Notes under the pieces: model-generated
Database searches by the model: none
Seen by the model: only the letters and a program-made list of their open reading frames with translations
Told to the model about the DNA's origin: nothing
Shown here: piece after piece, positions 11,456-20,940 of the stretch
How positions within the stretch are numbered: position 1 is the stretch's first letter
How the letters are laid out: every line of letters begins with the position of its first letter
Translations under genes and position numbers: made by a program
Source of the DNA: Chara braunii
Taxonomy: Eukaryota; Streptophyta; Charophyceae; Charales; Characeae
Direction of reading: 5' to 3'
Length of the DNA: 45,707 nucleotides
Assembly (NCBI GenBank): GCA_003427395.1
Contig: BFEA01000125.1
Span: 31,182-76,888 of the forward strand

Positions 11456-12779
11456 CAAGCCACTCAGCAGCCAAAAGCAGGAGGAGACATAAGGAGAGGA
11501 GGCCAGGACACAGTTGACATGATAAATAATGTGGAAGAGCAGATGAGGAACAAAGAAAGAGAAAGAACCGAATGCTGGTGTTGGAGACAGTGAGGGCGAT
11601 AGACAGAAAGCAGGCCAGATGGTAGGACTTCAAACGGCCCTTTATTAACATAACTTTTGTACTTTTTAGCAAACGACCCCCTGTGGACCCATTAAAACTA
11701 ACACCCATGTCAGTAACCCTACCGCCCTCTGTCCCTCATGAGAAGAGCAGTTGCCAGAAGATGGACATCAACCCCTGAAGAACGTGGGTCAGCTGTGTCC
11801 TTCCTTACCAAAATGGCCTGTTTCTCAAAGTGACGGACACCGAACATTACCACATTCTTGCAAACACTAAGACCTGTTGCTGAAAGCAGCAGGAGAATGA
11901 GACATTATCACTTTGGGGGAATACCACATCAGCTAATAAAGTCTCTCACGACCCGTGCTGAGGGTATCCCAATAGCATCATACTTTTCATGTTCACATTT
12001 GGTCATGGGAGGTATGCAGAATATGGCCTGTGACGCACAAGGAAAGGAAATGCCAAAGCAACAAAACCTGAGAGAGTTACTGTGATCATCGGACACCATT
12101 TAATTTGCAGAATATCAAGCAATGACTTTGAATTTGTGAGCATAGATTTTGTATTTTTTTTTCCTAACTTCGTTGTACTTATTTACAATCTTACACTCGC
12201 CGCAACTACCCAGCCAACCAGGTCGTTCAGTCAAAGCCAGCAAAGCGGCATCTGTTCACTCTCCCAAATTTCTGCGTTTGCCATTTTTAAATTTTTATCT
12301 CTTAAATAAGGCATGGATGGACAATTCACCAGAAAGTACAAGAAGTGGTTACGGCACAAGTGGAATGGAAATGATCCTTGCTGCAAAATCTGAAGGAGAA
12401 ATATGTTCCTTGAATGTAGGGTTTAAACGTTAAACCGCTAGCTAGTACACGGCCCCAGCCTTGCTGAAAAGAAACTCATCGCCTACGAGGTGCCATCCGA
12501 AAAAGACGGCGCAGGCGCACCGTCGATTAAAAAAAAATCAGTGGCCTGCGGCGTTTTTCAGATTCTGACAGGAGCCCACGGCCGATAGCAGGATGTACTT
12601 AAGCGTTAAACCTATCTACCTAGTGTGTGGATTTATCTACGAGAGCCAGCCTTGGTGCTTCTTCCCAGCCTGCCCTCACTCCCTCCCTTTCGCCCAGCTC
12701 CTCATGCCGTTTGTTCCCCTAGAACTGCAGACCACAGCAATGTCATGACCCTCAACAATGGCACAGAGCCACGGCGTTT
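11456..12779. other. Intergenic DNA, includes probable sufD 3' flank
   Basis: The first bases continue the sequence broken by element 1. The rest is AT-rich, with no domain-bearing frame on either strand. The part nearest 12779 would be the 3' untranslated region of sufD; I cannot place its poly(A) site. Confidence 0.5.
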
Positions 12780-14690
12780 TCACACACCACGACGACGACT
12801 TGGAACTCCCTCCTCGGCAAGCGCTCTCTTCACAGTCCCCTCAAGTCTCTTTGCCAAATCCTCATACGGGAACTCTTCCAAAACCTCGGCCCCAAATGAA
12901 AAGACAAGTGCACTTCTAGCAGAAACTGCATCGATTCCTCGAGCGCGGAAATAGAAAAGTTGTTCCTCTTCAAGGTCACTAACTGTGGCACCATGAGTGC
13001 ATTTCACATCATCCGCAATGATCTGCAAGTTCGGTTTCACATTCACTGTTGCTCGTGGTGCTAGAAGAAGGTTTCTACTAAGCTGGCCTGCATCTGTTTG
13101 CTGTGCNTATCTGTTNACTCTCACGTTCCCATCAAANACNCCATGCCCNGTGGAGTCGGTAACGATGCATTTGTGAAGCTGNTTGGACTTTCCTCTAGGA
13201 TGATTAAGCACGATGCTGCTGTGCAGGTCATGCAGTTGTTTGTGGCCAGCGAGCATGAACGTTGACACAGACGTGTTTGTGTCCGGTCCCAGCTGAAAGA
13301 TCTGGAGATTATGCCGTGTTACCTGCCCTCCTATGCCCACTTCAACCACGGAGTAGCTGCTTGCTTCTTTCTGTGTAACAGCCGTCCTCTTGATGTGGAA
13401 TGCACCGCGAGCCTGCTCCTGCACGTACCCATGCCGCAGTGTTGCTCCTTCTTCCAGCACACACTCAAGCACTGAGTTGGACCAGTACCCTCCTGTGGAG
13501 TCGCCGACAAACTCTTCAACGACATCAACCTCTGCACCTTTCCCAACCACGACAAGTGTTCTGGGATTTGACAGGTTCACCCCCCCACCGTCTATCCCCG
13601 CACAGGATGAGTAGTAGACAATATGAATCGGCGCTTGCAGCTTCAGTCCGTCAGGAATCACAACCACTGTGACATCTCTAACAGCGGCGCCATTGATCAG
13701 CGTAAAGACGTCGAGCTTCCTGTCGCTGTCGCTGACACTTTTGTGAAGCCGTCCGAGATGAGGTTCCACAAACCGGCTGTAAGCCATCTCAGAGAGATTG
13801 GAAGCCCTGTCGACAATGACATCTCCCTCGTCAAATGCTTCGATCGAAGACAGTGATGGGCTTAGCACACCATCTACGACAACCACACGGCTGCTGCTTG
13901 CTTCCTCAAGCTCGCAGCAGGGCATATCTATCAATGCCTCAAATCCAGACCGGGATTCTTCTGTCGTTGGCGGATTACCACTCTGCCTGACCTGAGTTTG
14001 AATGATCTGGCTAAGGACTGCCTCATTCAGTAATGACCTCAGATCAGTGAACCTATATTCTTCATCCTTATTGGTGGGCCATCGCAGACCCTCCAACGCC
14101 TCCTTACACTCTCTTCTGAGAGCAATGGCACCCGGAGACCCAACAAAGTCGTCCTCTCCAGTGGTCCCAGAGGTTCCAGCAGACAGCTGCACATCCAGCA
14201 AGGAATCAACCAACTCACTTGGAGATGGTGGAGAGGCGCTCATTGGTCGCTCTGCCGCCGCTGTCACACCTGCACCTGCTGCGAGAGCTGCTGCGTGTCT
14301 CTGTTTCTTCTCTCCCTGCCTTAGGGGGACTGTCCCCAACTGAGTCAGCGTTCCATCACCCACCGACATAACCCCACTGGTGGTCTTCAGAGGTGCCCCA
14401 GTCATGAGGCAAGTCGCTCCCTTCACAGTTCGCTCACACTGACACGTCTCCCACCTCAGACTTTGCCGAGCCGAGTCCCAATCCCAGCGCCGCCCTCTGC
14501 CAGCAACTGTGCCACATTTTGTGGCTCCCAGAGCACTCTCTGTGGCCCTCACCCCTCCAAAGGACAGTGGGCAATTGACCTGGGAGACGTCGGTGGCCCC
14601 TTCCGCCCCTGGAGAGACAAACTTAGACGCTCTTGAGAGTCGCAGAGGAGCTGTCACAGAGAGAAACGCGTTTGCCATTGCTGCAGACAT
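12780..14690 (-). CDS. SUFD: SufD-like Fe-S cluster assembly scaffold subunit (plastid SUF, ABCI7 type)
   Basis: SufD partners SufB and SufC in the SUF complex that assembles iron-sulfur clusters, in plants in the plastid. The single 636-codon frame has no intron. The C-terminal core carries the diagnostic block KCTHGATVSDLEEEQLFYF, with the conserved His at about residue 566. A helical N-terminal region (about 185-225, including PTNKDEEYRFTDLRSLL) precedes the beta-helix core. The first 160-180 residues form a Ser/Ala/Arg-rich extension: the first 50 or so look like a transit peptide, the rest like low-complexity linker. Two starts are possible. The ATG at 14690 is the longest; the ATG at 14678 has a better context (G at -3, G at +4). 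Six Ns (13107, 13116, 13137, 13140, 13149, 13182) leave unknown residues in the core. It is probably functional and host-encoded. Confidence 0.93.
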   Translation of the reverse strand: MSAAMANAFLSVTAPLRLSRASKFVSPGAEGATDVSQVNCPLSFGGVRATESALGATKCGTVAGRGRRWDWDSARQSLRWETCQCERTVKGATCLMTGAPLKTTSGVMSVGDGTLTQLGTVPLRQGEKKQRHAAALAAGAGVTAAAERPMSASPPSPSELVDSLLDVQLSAGTSGTTGEDDFVGSPGAIALRRECKEALEGLRWPTNKDEEYRFTDLRSLLNEAVLSQIIQTQVRQSGNPPTTEESRSGFEALIDMPCCELEEASSSRVVVVDGVLSPSLSSIEAFDEGDVIVDRASNLSEMAYSRFVEPHLGRLHKSVSDSDRKLDVFTLINGAAVRDVTVVVIPDGLKLQAPIHIVYYSSCAGIDGGGVNLSNPRTLVVVGKGAEVDVVEEFVGDSTGGYWSNSVLECVLEEGATLRHGYVQEQARGAFHIKRTAVTQKEASSYSVVEVGIGGQVTRHNLQIFQLGPDTNTSVSTFMLAGHKQLHDLHSSIVLNHPRGKSXQLHKCIVTDSXGHXXFDGNVRXNRXAQQTDAGQLSRNLLLAPRATVNVKPNLQIIADDVKCTHGATVSDLEEEQLFYFRARGIDAVSARSALVFSFGAEVLEEFPYEDLAKRLEGTVKRALAEEGVPSRRRGV

Positions 14691-14912
14691 CCCTGTTGTG
14701 CTGTCAATGCCCGCTTCCTTGGGTTGAAAACAGCCGGCAGACGAGAGACAACTGTCACAGGCGGGGTGGGCAGGGAATCAATCCCTCAGGCTTAGGCAAT
14801 GTCACACAACTAATGACGAAGAGCGGATTCGTGAATGAAACGAAAAGACAGAGAGAGAGAGAGAGGAGGAGACAGAGAGAGAGAGAGAGCGAGGGAGAGA
14901 GAGGGAGGGAGG

Positions 14913-14983
<71 letters not shown>
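14691..14983 (-). promoter_or_regulatory. Upstream region of sufD with GA/CT tract
   Basis: The region before the sufD start contains a GA-rich tract (14851-14983), read as CT on the gene strand, within about 160 bases of the ATG. CT-rich tracts in plant 5' untranslated regions and GAGA-factor sites are known, but a role here is inferred only from position. I recognise no TATA box. Confidence 0.4.
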
Positions 14984-14986
<3 letters not shown>

Positions 14987-15950
14987 AAACAAATGACGCA
15001 ACAATGGCACCCTCTTTTCATGGATTTCCTTTGCAGTTATTTCTCTTTTGTTTCTCCTACCCTTTTCTGCTTACTGTTTCTTCTTTTTTGCGTTTACTTT
15101 CTAATGCTCTCTTTTGTATGGTGGTCCAAGTATACATGTTGCAATCAGACTCTTCGCAACTCGCTTCCAACATGCATGCAAACAGATGACAAATACGAAC
15201 TGGCGCAGTGCGCCCACACAAAGCTCAGAGATAAGACCGTGGCCAGGTACACAGATCAGATTCGTTGTCTTGAATGGCTATGGTGCCCAGCACCTGACAA
15301 AGATTCCCTCTCGATCTTGTGTATCCACCAGCAACTTGTTCACACGCACACACACACACTCTGACACTTACTTGGATCACCCTGAATGTCCCTCACGCAC
15401 ATACTGTACTCACCCACCCTACACTATCCTACGTGGCAGCTATGGCTGTCATCTCCCTCCTACGCTAGCTAGAGGCTATCGCCGCTTCTTCAACCACTTA
15501 GCCCACTTCTCCCTCGGGCACCTGCAGACCTCCGATGCACAAGTCGCACGGACAGCGCTTCCACATGGCTCACAGGCAGAATGAATGAAGGACTTGACGC
15601 TGCCTCTTTATTTATACTCGTTTCGCCGGTGGTCTGGCTGCTTGTCCCGGGCCCAGAATGTACACAGTCCCACTTGGTACTTGCTGACTGTACTAGGTGA
15701 GGACTGGGACTGGGAACCGCTGATTAGACTAGGTTAGGACTAGGACTTCCGTTTGCTGACTACACTCTGCTGACTCAACTACAGACCGACTCCTAGACCC
15801 TACGAAAAGTCAGTTTGGATCCATCTAGAAGGTCCTAGGCTATGTAGACTTGACCTTTCAGAACTACAGTAGCTATCACCTAGGTTGATCCTACGACTAC
15901 TAAAACTGAAGTCTACGGGTCGAGTCCACGTGACCAGACTATGTACAGAA
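14984..15950. other. Non-coding stretch
   Basis: No domain-bearing frame. A short CA run lies near 15343-15360. Around 15680-15850 there are irregular repeats of words such as GACTAGG and CTGACT, without clear unit boundaries. Confidence 0.45.
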
Positions 15951-15954
15951 GTCG

Positions 15955-16115
15955 AACATTCGACTTTCAAGGACAGGTCGCAGGTTCAAACACACAGCGG
16001 TCAACGGATACTGTACACGGGAAAGGGGACAGGTCATGGGATCGAACCCTGGGATCTGCGTCTGGCCCGCGACGTCGGTGAAACCGTTTCACATGTTCTA
16101 AACCAACCAAATAAG
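15955..16115 (-). mobile_element. Possible tRNA-derived SINE relic
   Basis: On the minus strand GGTTCGATCC (16039-16048) is an exact pol III B box. About 60 bases upstream, TTGGTTTAGAACATG (around 16095-16108) resembles a tRNA D-arm/A box. On the plus strand GGTCGCAGGTTCAAAC (near 15977-15992) is another T-arm-like sequence. No full cloverleaf forms, so this is not a working tRNA gene. The spacing suggests a decayed tRNA-related retroposon. Confidence 0.3.
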
Positions 16116-16499
16116 GGGAGTCCCTCCACTACTCAACATTCTACGTGTATCTGCACTCCCATAGGGAGGGACAAGATACACTGCAACTGATCCAACATTT
16201 TGACTGTATCAGGACCATTATGCACTTCGCTTCAGGTACACTTCGAATGTTTTGCAGGAGCAGCGAGGCCCAACCACTCGTCATAATGCTCTTCCTGTGC
16301 ACTCCGTCATTTCTTCTTCCATTCCCATTCGTCGTCTTCAGTTAAAGCAACCAGTCCTCTCGGTAGTACCAAAACACTCGGAGCATCCTCACACTAGGAT
16401 TTTTTCGACTGAGCGCGTAATACCGGTCAGATACATCCAAGTCAAGGTGGGATTCCGGTCAAATACCTCCAAGGAACACCCCCCTTTGGGTTGCTGCTT

Positions 16500-17900
16500 T
16501 GATTTCCATTAGTACTCGTTTCTCAGAAATGCGACGCCCTCCCCTCTTCCGGTCCCCCCCTTGGATTGCTCCTTTGATTTCTGTTAGTACTCTCTCGCTC
16601 TCCCCCTCTCTTCATTTACATGTGCCACAGCCCCTTTCCGAGTCCAGAACCCGATTCTTTCCCCACCTCCTCCCCTACACACGCTATTGCCCTTTCCCCA
16701 CCTCCTCCCCTACACCCGCTATTGCCCTTTCCCGATTCTGCAAGAGCGGTCCAGTCCCCTCCTCCTTCCACCTCGATCCAACCTAGTCGTTCACTCCTCT
16801 CCGTCCGATTTCCCCCCCCCCATGCCCCAACTTTCTCCCTTTTACCCCGACCCTTCCCGGTTCGATCCCCTCCCTCCCTCCCCATGCCCCCCTCTTCTTC
16901 CCCCACCCTGCAGCCATTGCAAACTCAGCTCCTCCACCTATTCCTCTTCTTACCCTGATGCTAGGCCTTTACAATCCCCCCTCCCCATTTCCTCCCCCAT
17001 GTCTTCGTCTTCCTCCCGTCATCAATTGTCACTGCAATCTCCAAATCCTCTCCTCTCACCCCCCTCCCCCTCCTCTCCGTCTCCGGTTCCCCGCTGCTGT
17101 CACTATCCGGTATCCAGCAGCCCCCACCTCTTTCTCCTCTTCTCTCATGTCATGAGGCGCACCCCAGTCTCTCTCCATCTTCTTCTCTTCATTCTCAGCG
17201 ATGTGCAATGCTCCCCCCCCCCCCCTTTTCCTCTACCTCTACTAGCCGACATTCCCCATGTGCCTTCCCCTCTACCCCTCCTCCCCGATATTGCATCACG
17301 CTCCCTCCCCTCTTCCCCCCTTCCTCGACATTGAGCCATTCTCCTGTGTCCCCTCTCTCCCATCCCTGACACTGGGCATGCTCCTGACATTGCGATATGC
17401 TCCCCTCACCCCTCTCTCAACTTTCTCCCCTCACGTCGTGCAAAGCTCCCTCTCCTTTCCCGTCAACTCCACCCTTCCCTCACCTTCTTCGTCTGACCCC
17501 ACCCAACCTTCCAACCACGCCTCCTGCTGCCCTTCTCTCGGCTCCTTTCCCCGAATTCTCATGCGCCCGTCTTCATTCCCGTTCTCGCCCTGCTCGATAC
17601 TTGTGTGCCTGCTTCCCTCCTTTCCCTCGATCCCGACTCCCCCAAAATGGATGTACCCATCCTCCTTTCACCGATCTAGACGCCCCCACAACGGCCATAC
17701 TCATCCTCCTTTCCCCCTATCCTTGCACTCCCCCACCACCTCCAGTCCCTCCCCATTACACTGCGATCCAAACTCCACATCATCTTCACCCTTCCCATTA
17801 CCATTCGTCCTCTTTCGGCATATTCATCCAAATCCCAATCCCATCGTCGCCCCAATCCTTACCCCTCGCTCTTCTCCCGCTCCTATGGCTGTAGGCGGTT
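16500..17900. other. 1.4-kb polypyrimidine (C/T-rich) tract
   Basis: The plus strand is overwhelmingly C and T with very little G, so open frames on both strands are compositional (Pro/Ser or Gly/Arg/Glu). No gene is supported. Confidence 0.75.
16661..16730 (+). repeat. 35-bp tandem duplication
   Basis: The units 16661-16695 and 16696-16730 are nearly identical C/T-rich copies within the polypyrimidine tract. Confidence 0.9.
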
Positions 17901-18056
17901 TCTCGGTAGAGACAGCGTCGCTCTTTTGACACCAAGAACAGTTTCAAGGGGGAAAGAGACAAAGAGAGAGAGGCACGGCATAGCAATGCAACAACGGATG
18001 CTCTCAAACAACTGCAACTGGACATAAAGCAGACACAGAGAGAGAGGGAGAGTCAT

Positions 18057-18181
18057 GCCAGCACGTTGAGTTGAAATGCATGCCCGGCACGTGGAGTTGA
18101 AATGCATGGCCGGCACACTGAGCTGAAATGGATGGGCAGCACATTGCGTTGAAATGCATAGCCAGCACATTGCGTTGCATC
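18057..18181 (+). repeat. About 26-bp tandem repeat, 4-5 copies
   Basis: Degenerate units share the cores CAGCACAT or GGCACGT, then TGAAATGCAT. They are adjacent with no spacers, so this is a minisatellite. Confidence 0.8.
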
Positions 18182-18880
18182 AAAACACATGGTGGCATGT
18201 CATGTAAAAAAAGAGAGGAAGAGGGTTGAAACGCATGCTGGTGTTACGTGGCACATTTGAGTTGCACGGCCTCCACCATCTCCGGCGGAGATTCGGGACA
18301 AACGGCTCGAAGGACCAGTAGAGTGTGGAAAATCTACCAGGCCCTGCGCCGATGGTCCCGATTTCCCGCTGACCTCGAGAGAAGAATTAGTGGTCAGAGT
18401 GTACTCAGGATGTGTGATCGGCCGTGCACGGCCTACCGTCTTCATCCCTATAAACGCTCGGGTGTTATCGTCGTATCTAGTCCGAAAATTGCACCAAATA
18501 CAGGTATAATGACTGGGCACAGTCCAGATTCGGGTTAAAAAAGACGGGTAGATTCGCCGCAGACCATCAACCGGCGCACAGTCCAGATTCGTGGCTGATC
18601 TTCAGAATGTGTGCGACCACTCGCGAGCCAACATCCGGCAAACTGCGGCCTGGATTTTCCCGGTTCATTGAGTTTCTACGGTTGTGGGGACCACCTACGT
18701 ACTTAGCCGAGCAGCAAGGTACTGCCAGAAACCGTCTTACAAATTATTTCATGCTAATAATAACCATTACCGAAAGACGTAGGGAATAGGGAAGCCCGCA
18801 CACCTCAACTTCCCCAAGGGAGCAGACCCATGGAGGACGGAGGGAGGTGGGCGGCATGGCTTGCGGGTACCCTTGAGGGC
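18182..18880. other. Non-coding stretch
   Basis: I find no conserved domain, RNA gene or element terminus. Short overlapping frames on both strands look random. Confidence 0.45.
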
Positions 18881-18950
18881 ACCAACCACTGCCCTCAAGA
18901 GCACCTGTGATGATTTTACCAACCACTGCCCTCAAGAGCACCTGTGATGA
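18881..18950 (+). repeat. 37-bp tandem duplication
   Basis: ACCAACCACTGCCCTCAAGA begins copies at 18881 and 18918. Both copies continue to the phrase CACCTGTGATGA. Confidence 0.9.
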
Positions 18951-19024
18951 AAATCAAAGCACACTATCACTCACCCACACCAGACGGAAGGCTCTGCAGA
19001 CTGCAGGCTCACACCACATACATG

Positions 19025-19395
19025 TATGTATATATATCAGCCTCCTGATGAATTGGTGAAACTGCAATGGAAAACTCTGTCACAGTCCCCCCCCTCCCAT
19101 TTCGTGTCCTTCTCTCCCTTTCTGCGGGCAGTTCTCAATGTGCATATACATATAGACATACACCTACTAATACGTAATAACTATAGCGTTTCAATGTGCA
19201 GATACATATTGGCTGCGTGCAAGTGGGTCCTTGTGACACGCGGGGATGGGGGCAGCCAGTGCTCAAACTGTCATCCGTGTGGCTGGCCTTGTACGTAAGA
19301 GGTGACGAACAGGCGGAGCTTTCCTTATTCCTTTCCTTTTTTTGTTTTGTCTTTTTCCACCTTTGCACTCCGATTCACAGTGTGACAATATATCC
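19025..19395 (-). mobile_element. Small LTR element, TRIM-like, incomplete copy
   Basis: Read on the minus strand, it has an LTR end (complement of TGTGACAATATA at about 19380-19391), a primer-site-like sequence (complement of TCCGATTCAC), a leader of about 170 bases (19209-19379) and an LTR-like segment (19025-19165). The same modules recur at 25388-25721 and in inverse orientation at 25722-25950 and 26109-26300. There is no protein-coding capacity. Boundaries are approximate. Confidence 0.4.
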
Positions 19396-19439
19396 CCCGA
19401 CATTGCTAGCTCTCTGCTCTTGCAGATGATGCGGCTAGC

Positions 19440-20100
19440 ATCGGGCCTGTACTAGCAGGTGCATGCTCTTCCTTATGGCAGATTTACCTTCGTTTTTTTA
19501 TCTTTTTTTCTTTTATTCTTACTTTTATTCTTTCTCTTATTTTTCTTTTATTTTTCTCTTCTTTCTTTTATTTTCTCTCGTTTCTTCCTCTGTCCTTGTT
19601 TTGTTTTTTTTTCTCTTATGTCTCCCCCTGTCCCCTGCTTCCTGTTCCTTTTGCCTGCCATTTCTTCCCGATGTGGAATGGCATCTGTATATTGCGGGCC
19701 CTCTGTTGTGGTTCCGTTTCTTTTACTCTTGATTATATTTGGATGTTGTGTTCGTATCATTGCCCTCTTTTCTGTTATCGCTTGTTAGGGCGTGATTTGA
19801 CAAGGGACACGGTGCTGTGGTTTTTCTCTTTTCTTTTTGGTCTCCAGGATTGTTGTGATGGCGGTCACCGCAAGGACATGGGTTGTTCCCCCTTCCCATT
19901 TAGTGGGTATAGTTACGGCCAGCCTAAGGTCTGCCAAACCCGGGTTGCTGCCCCCATGCCCACTCACCTTTCTGTGGATGCAGAAAGGACGATGGTAGGT
20001 TTCCCGGCCTGAGCCATAGGGCCTAAAGTCCTGCTTTCCTGGCCACTCATTGTACCATACAAAATAAAATAATTAATTAATTAATTAATTCAAAATTCAA
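19440..20100. other. T-rich DNA and retroposon-like 3' tail
   Basis: 19480-19670 is T-rich low complexity. 19850-20060 has moderate complexity and ends in an AAAATAAAATAATTAATTAA-like tail, which could be the 3' end of a LINE or SINE. No reverse transcriptase lies directly upstream, so the class is open. Confidence 0.35.
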
Positions 20101-20138
20101 AAAATTCAAAAACTTTCATAATCCTTTATGATAAAAAT

Positions 20139-20940
20139 ATGTCGTTACCATTACAGATAAATCAGGGGGTTAGTTCATTTGGGATTCTTCCTGTTGGTGG
20201 CGCGACAGGCACAACACCGCTTCCCTTTCTTCGATCACGAGGTCGTAATGTCCCCTTCTCTAACAGGCAACGTGTTGACTGGCTTGCCCATTTTTGCTGG
20301 AATACTGATTTGTATTATGTGGGAGTGTGGCATCAAAAGCAATTGCGGCAGCTAGATACTGCACCCGCAACTGAGCGCTTTGAATTACAGCTGTGAGGTA
20401 TTGACCAACAGCGGCTCCAACCAGGTAATTATCCCCTTTCTGTTGTTGGAGTCGTTTATGTTGTTTTGCATATTCCCTCTGGGCGTCTGTATGTCGGCCA
20501 GACAATCCATATACTGCACAGCAACGTTTGAAGGAGCATTGGCATGTGCAACATTCTGCTGTCGATTATTGTCATCGGCATCTCTATCTCGTTATGTGAC
20601 AACAATCTCCTTCAATTTTGCTGTTTGGCCACTTGAATGCATTGATCGTGCACTCTACATTAATGACCGCGGTGAGATTGATCATGCCCTTTTTTGGAGG
20701 GGGGCCTCACCTAGAGAAGGCTTCTGGGTCCGACGGCTGCACACCTTACACTCTTCGGGCCTCAATATAGTTCTGCCTATGTCTCGATTACCGCCTGCTC
20801 GACGGCAGCCACGCCCCGATCGCTGGTGGCAAGTTGGTCCTTCCTCTGCTGCTTCTCCTCGCCCATCTCCACCTGTCGTATATTCTCGGGCCTTTCCCAT
20901 TGATATTAGCCCGGGCCCTCAACTTGCAGTACGAATGTGA
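20139..20940 (+). pseudogene. GIY-YIG endonuclease of Penelope-like element
   Basis: GIY-YIG enzymes nick target DNA for priming. An ATG at 20139 opens a frame that stops at 20394-20396 but continues in the same frame into GVVYVVLHIPSGRLYVGQT (from 20448), the GIY and YIG strands. After a shift, QRLKEHWH (about 20522-20545) supplies the conserved Arg/His helix. After another shift, ASPREGFWVRRLHT...GLN (20704-20766) gives the catalytic Glu block and the terminal GLN motif. Three frames are used, so this copy is inactive. The tail after GLN is Pro/Arg-rich. Confidence 0.75.

Noticed and set aside
10427-11517. Open frames of 60-170 codons in the 3' LTR and its right edge
   Set aside because: They lie in an LTR, are not preserved in the 5' LTR copy, and lack motifs.
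12625-12954. Plus-strand open frame at the end of sufD, with others inside sufD
   Set aside because: They overlap a well-supported conserved gene on the other strand and show no motif of their own.
16035-16115. A functional tRNA gene
   Set aside because: Only the D-arm-like and T-arm sequences match; acceptor and anticodon stems do not pair convincingly.
16616-17929. Several Pro/Ser-rich and Gly/Arg-rich open frames
   Set aside because: They follow from near-absence of A/G in the tract; stops are rare in all frames for compositional reasons.
18057-18181. CRISPR-like regular repeats
   Set aside because: The units are adjacent without spacers, degenerate, and in a eukaryotic context.
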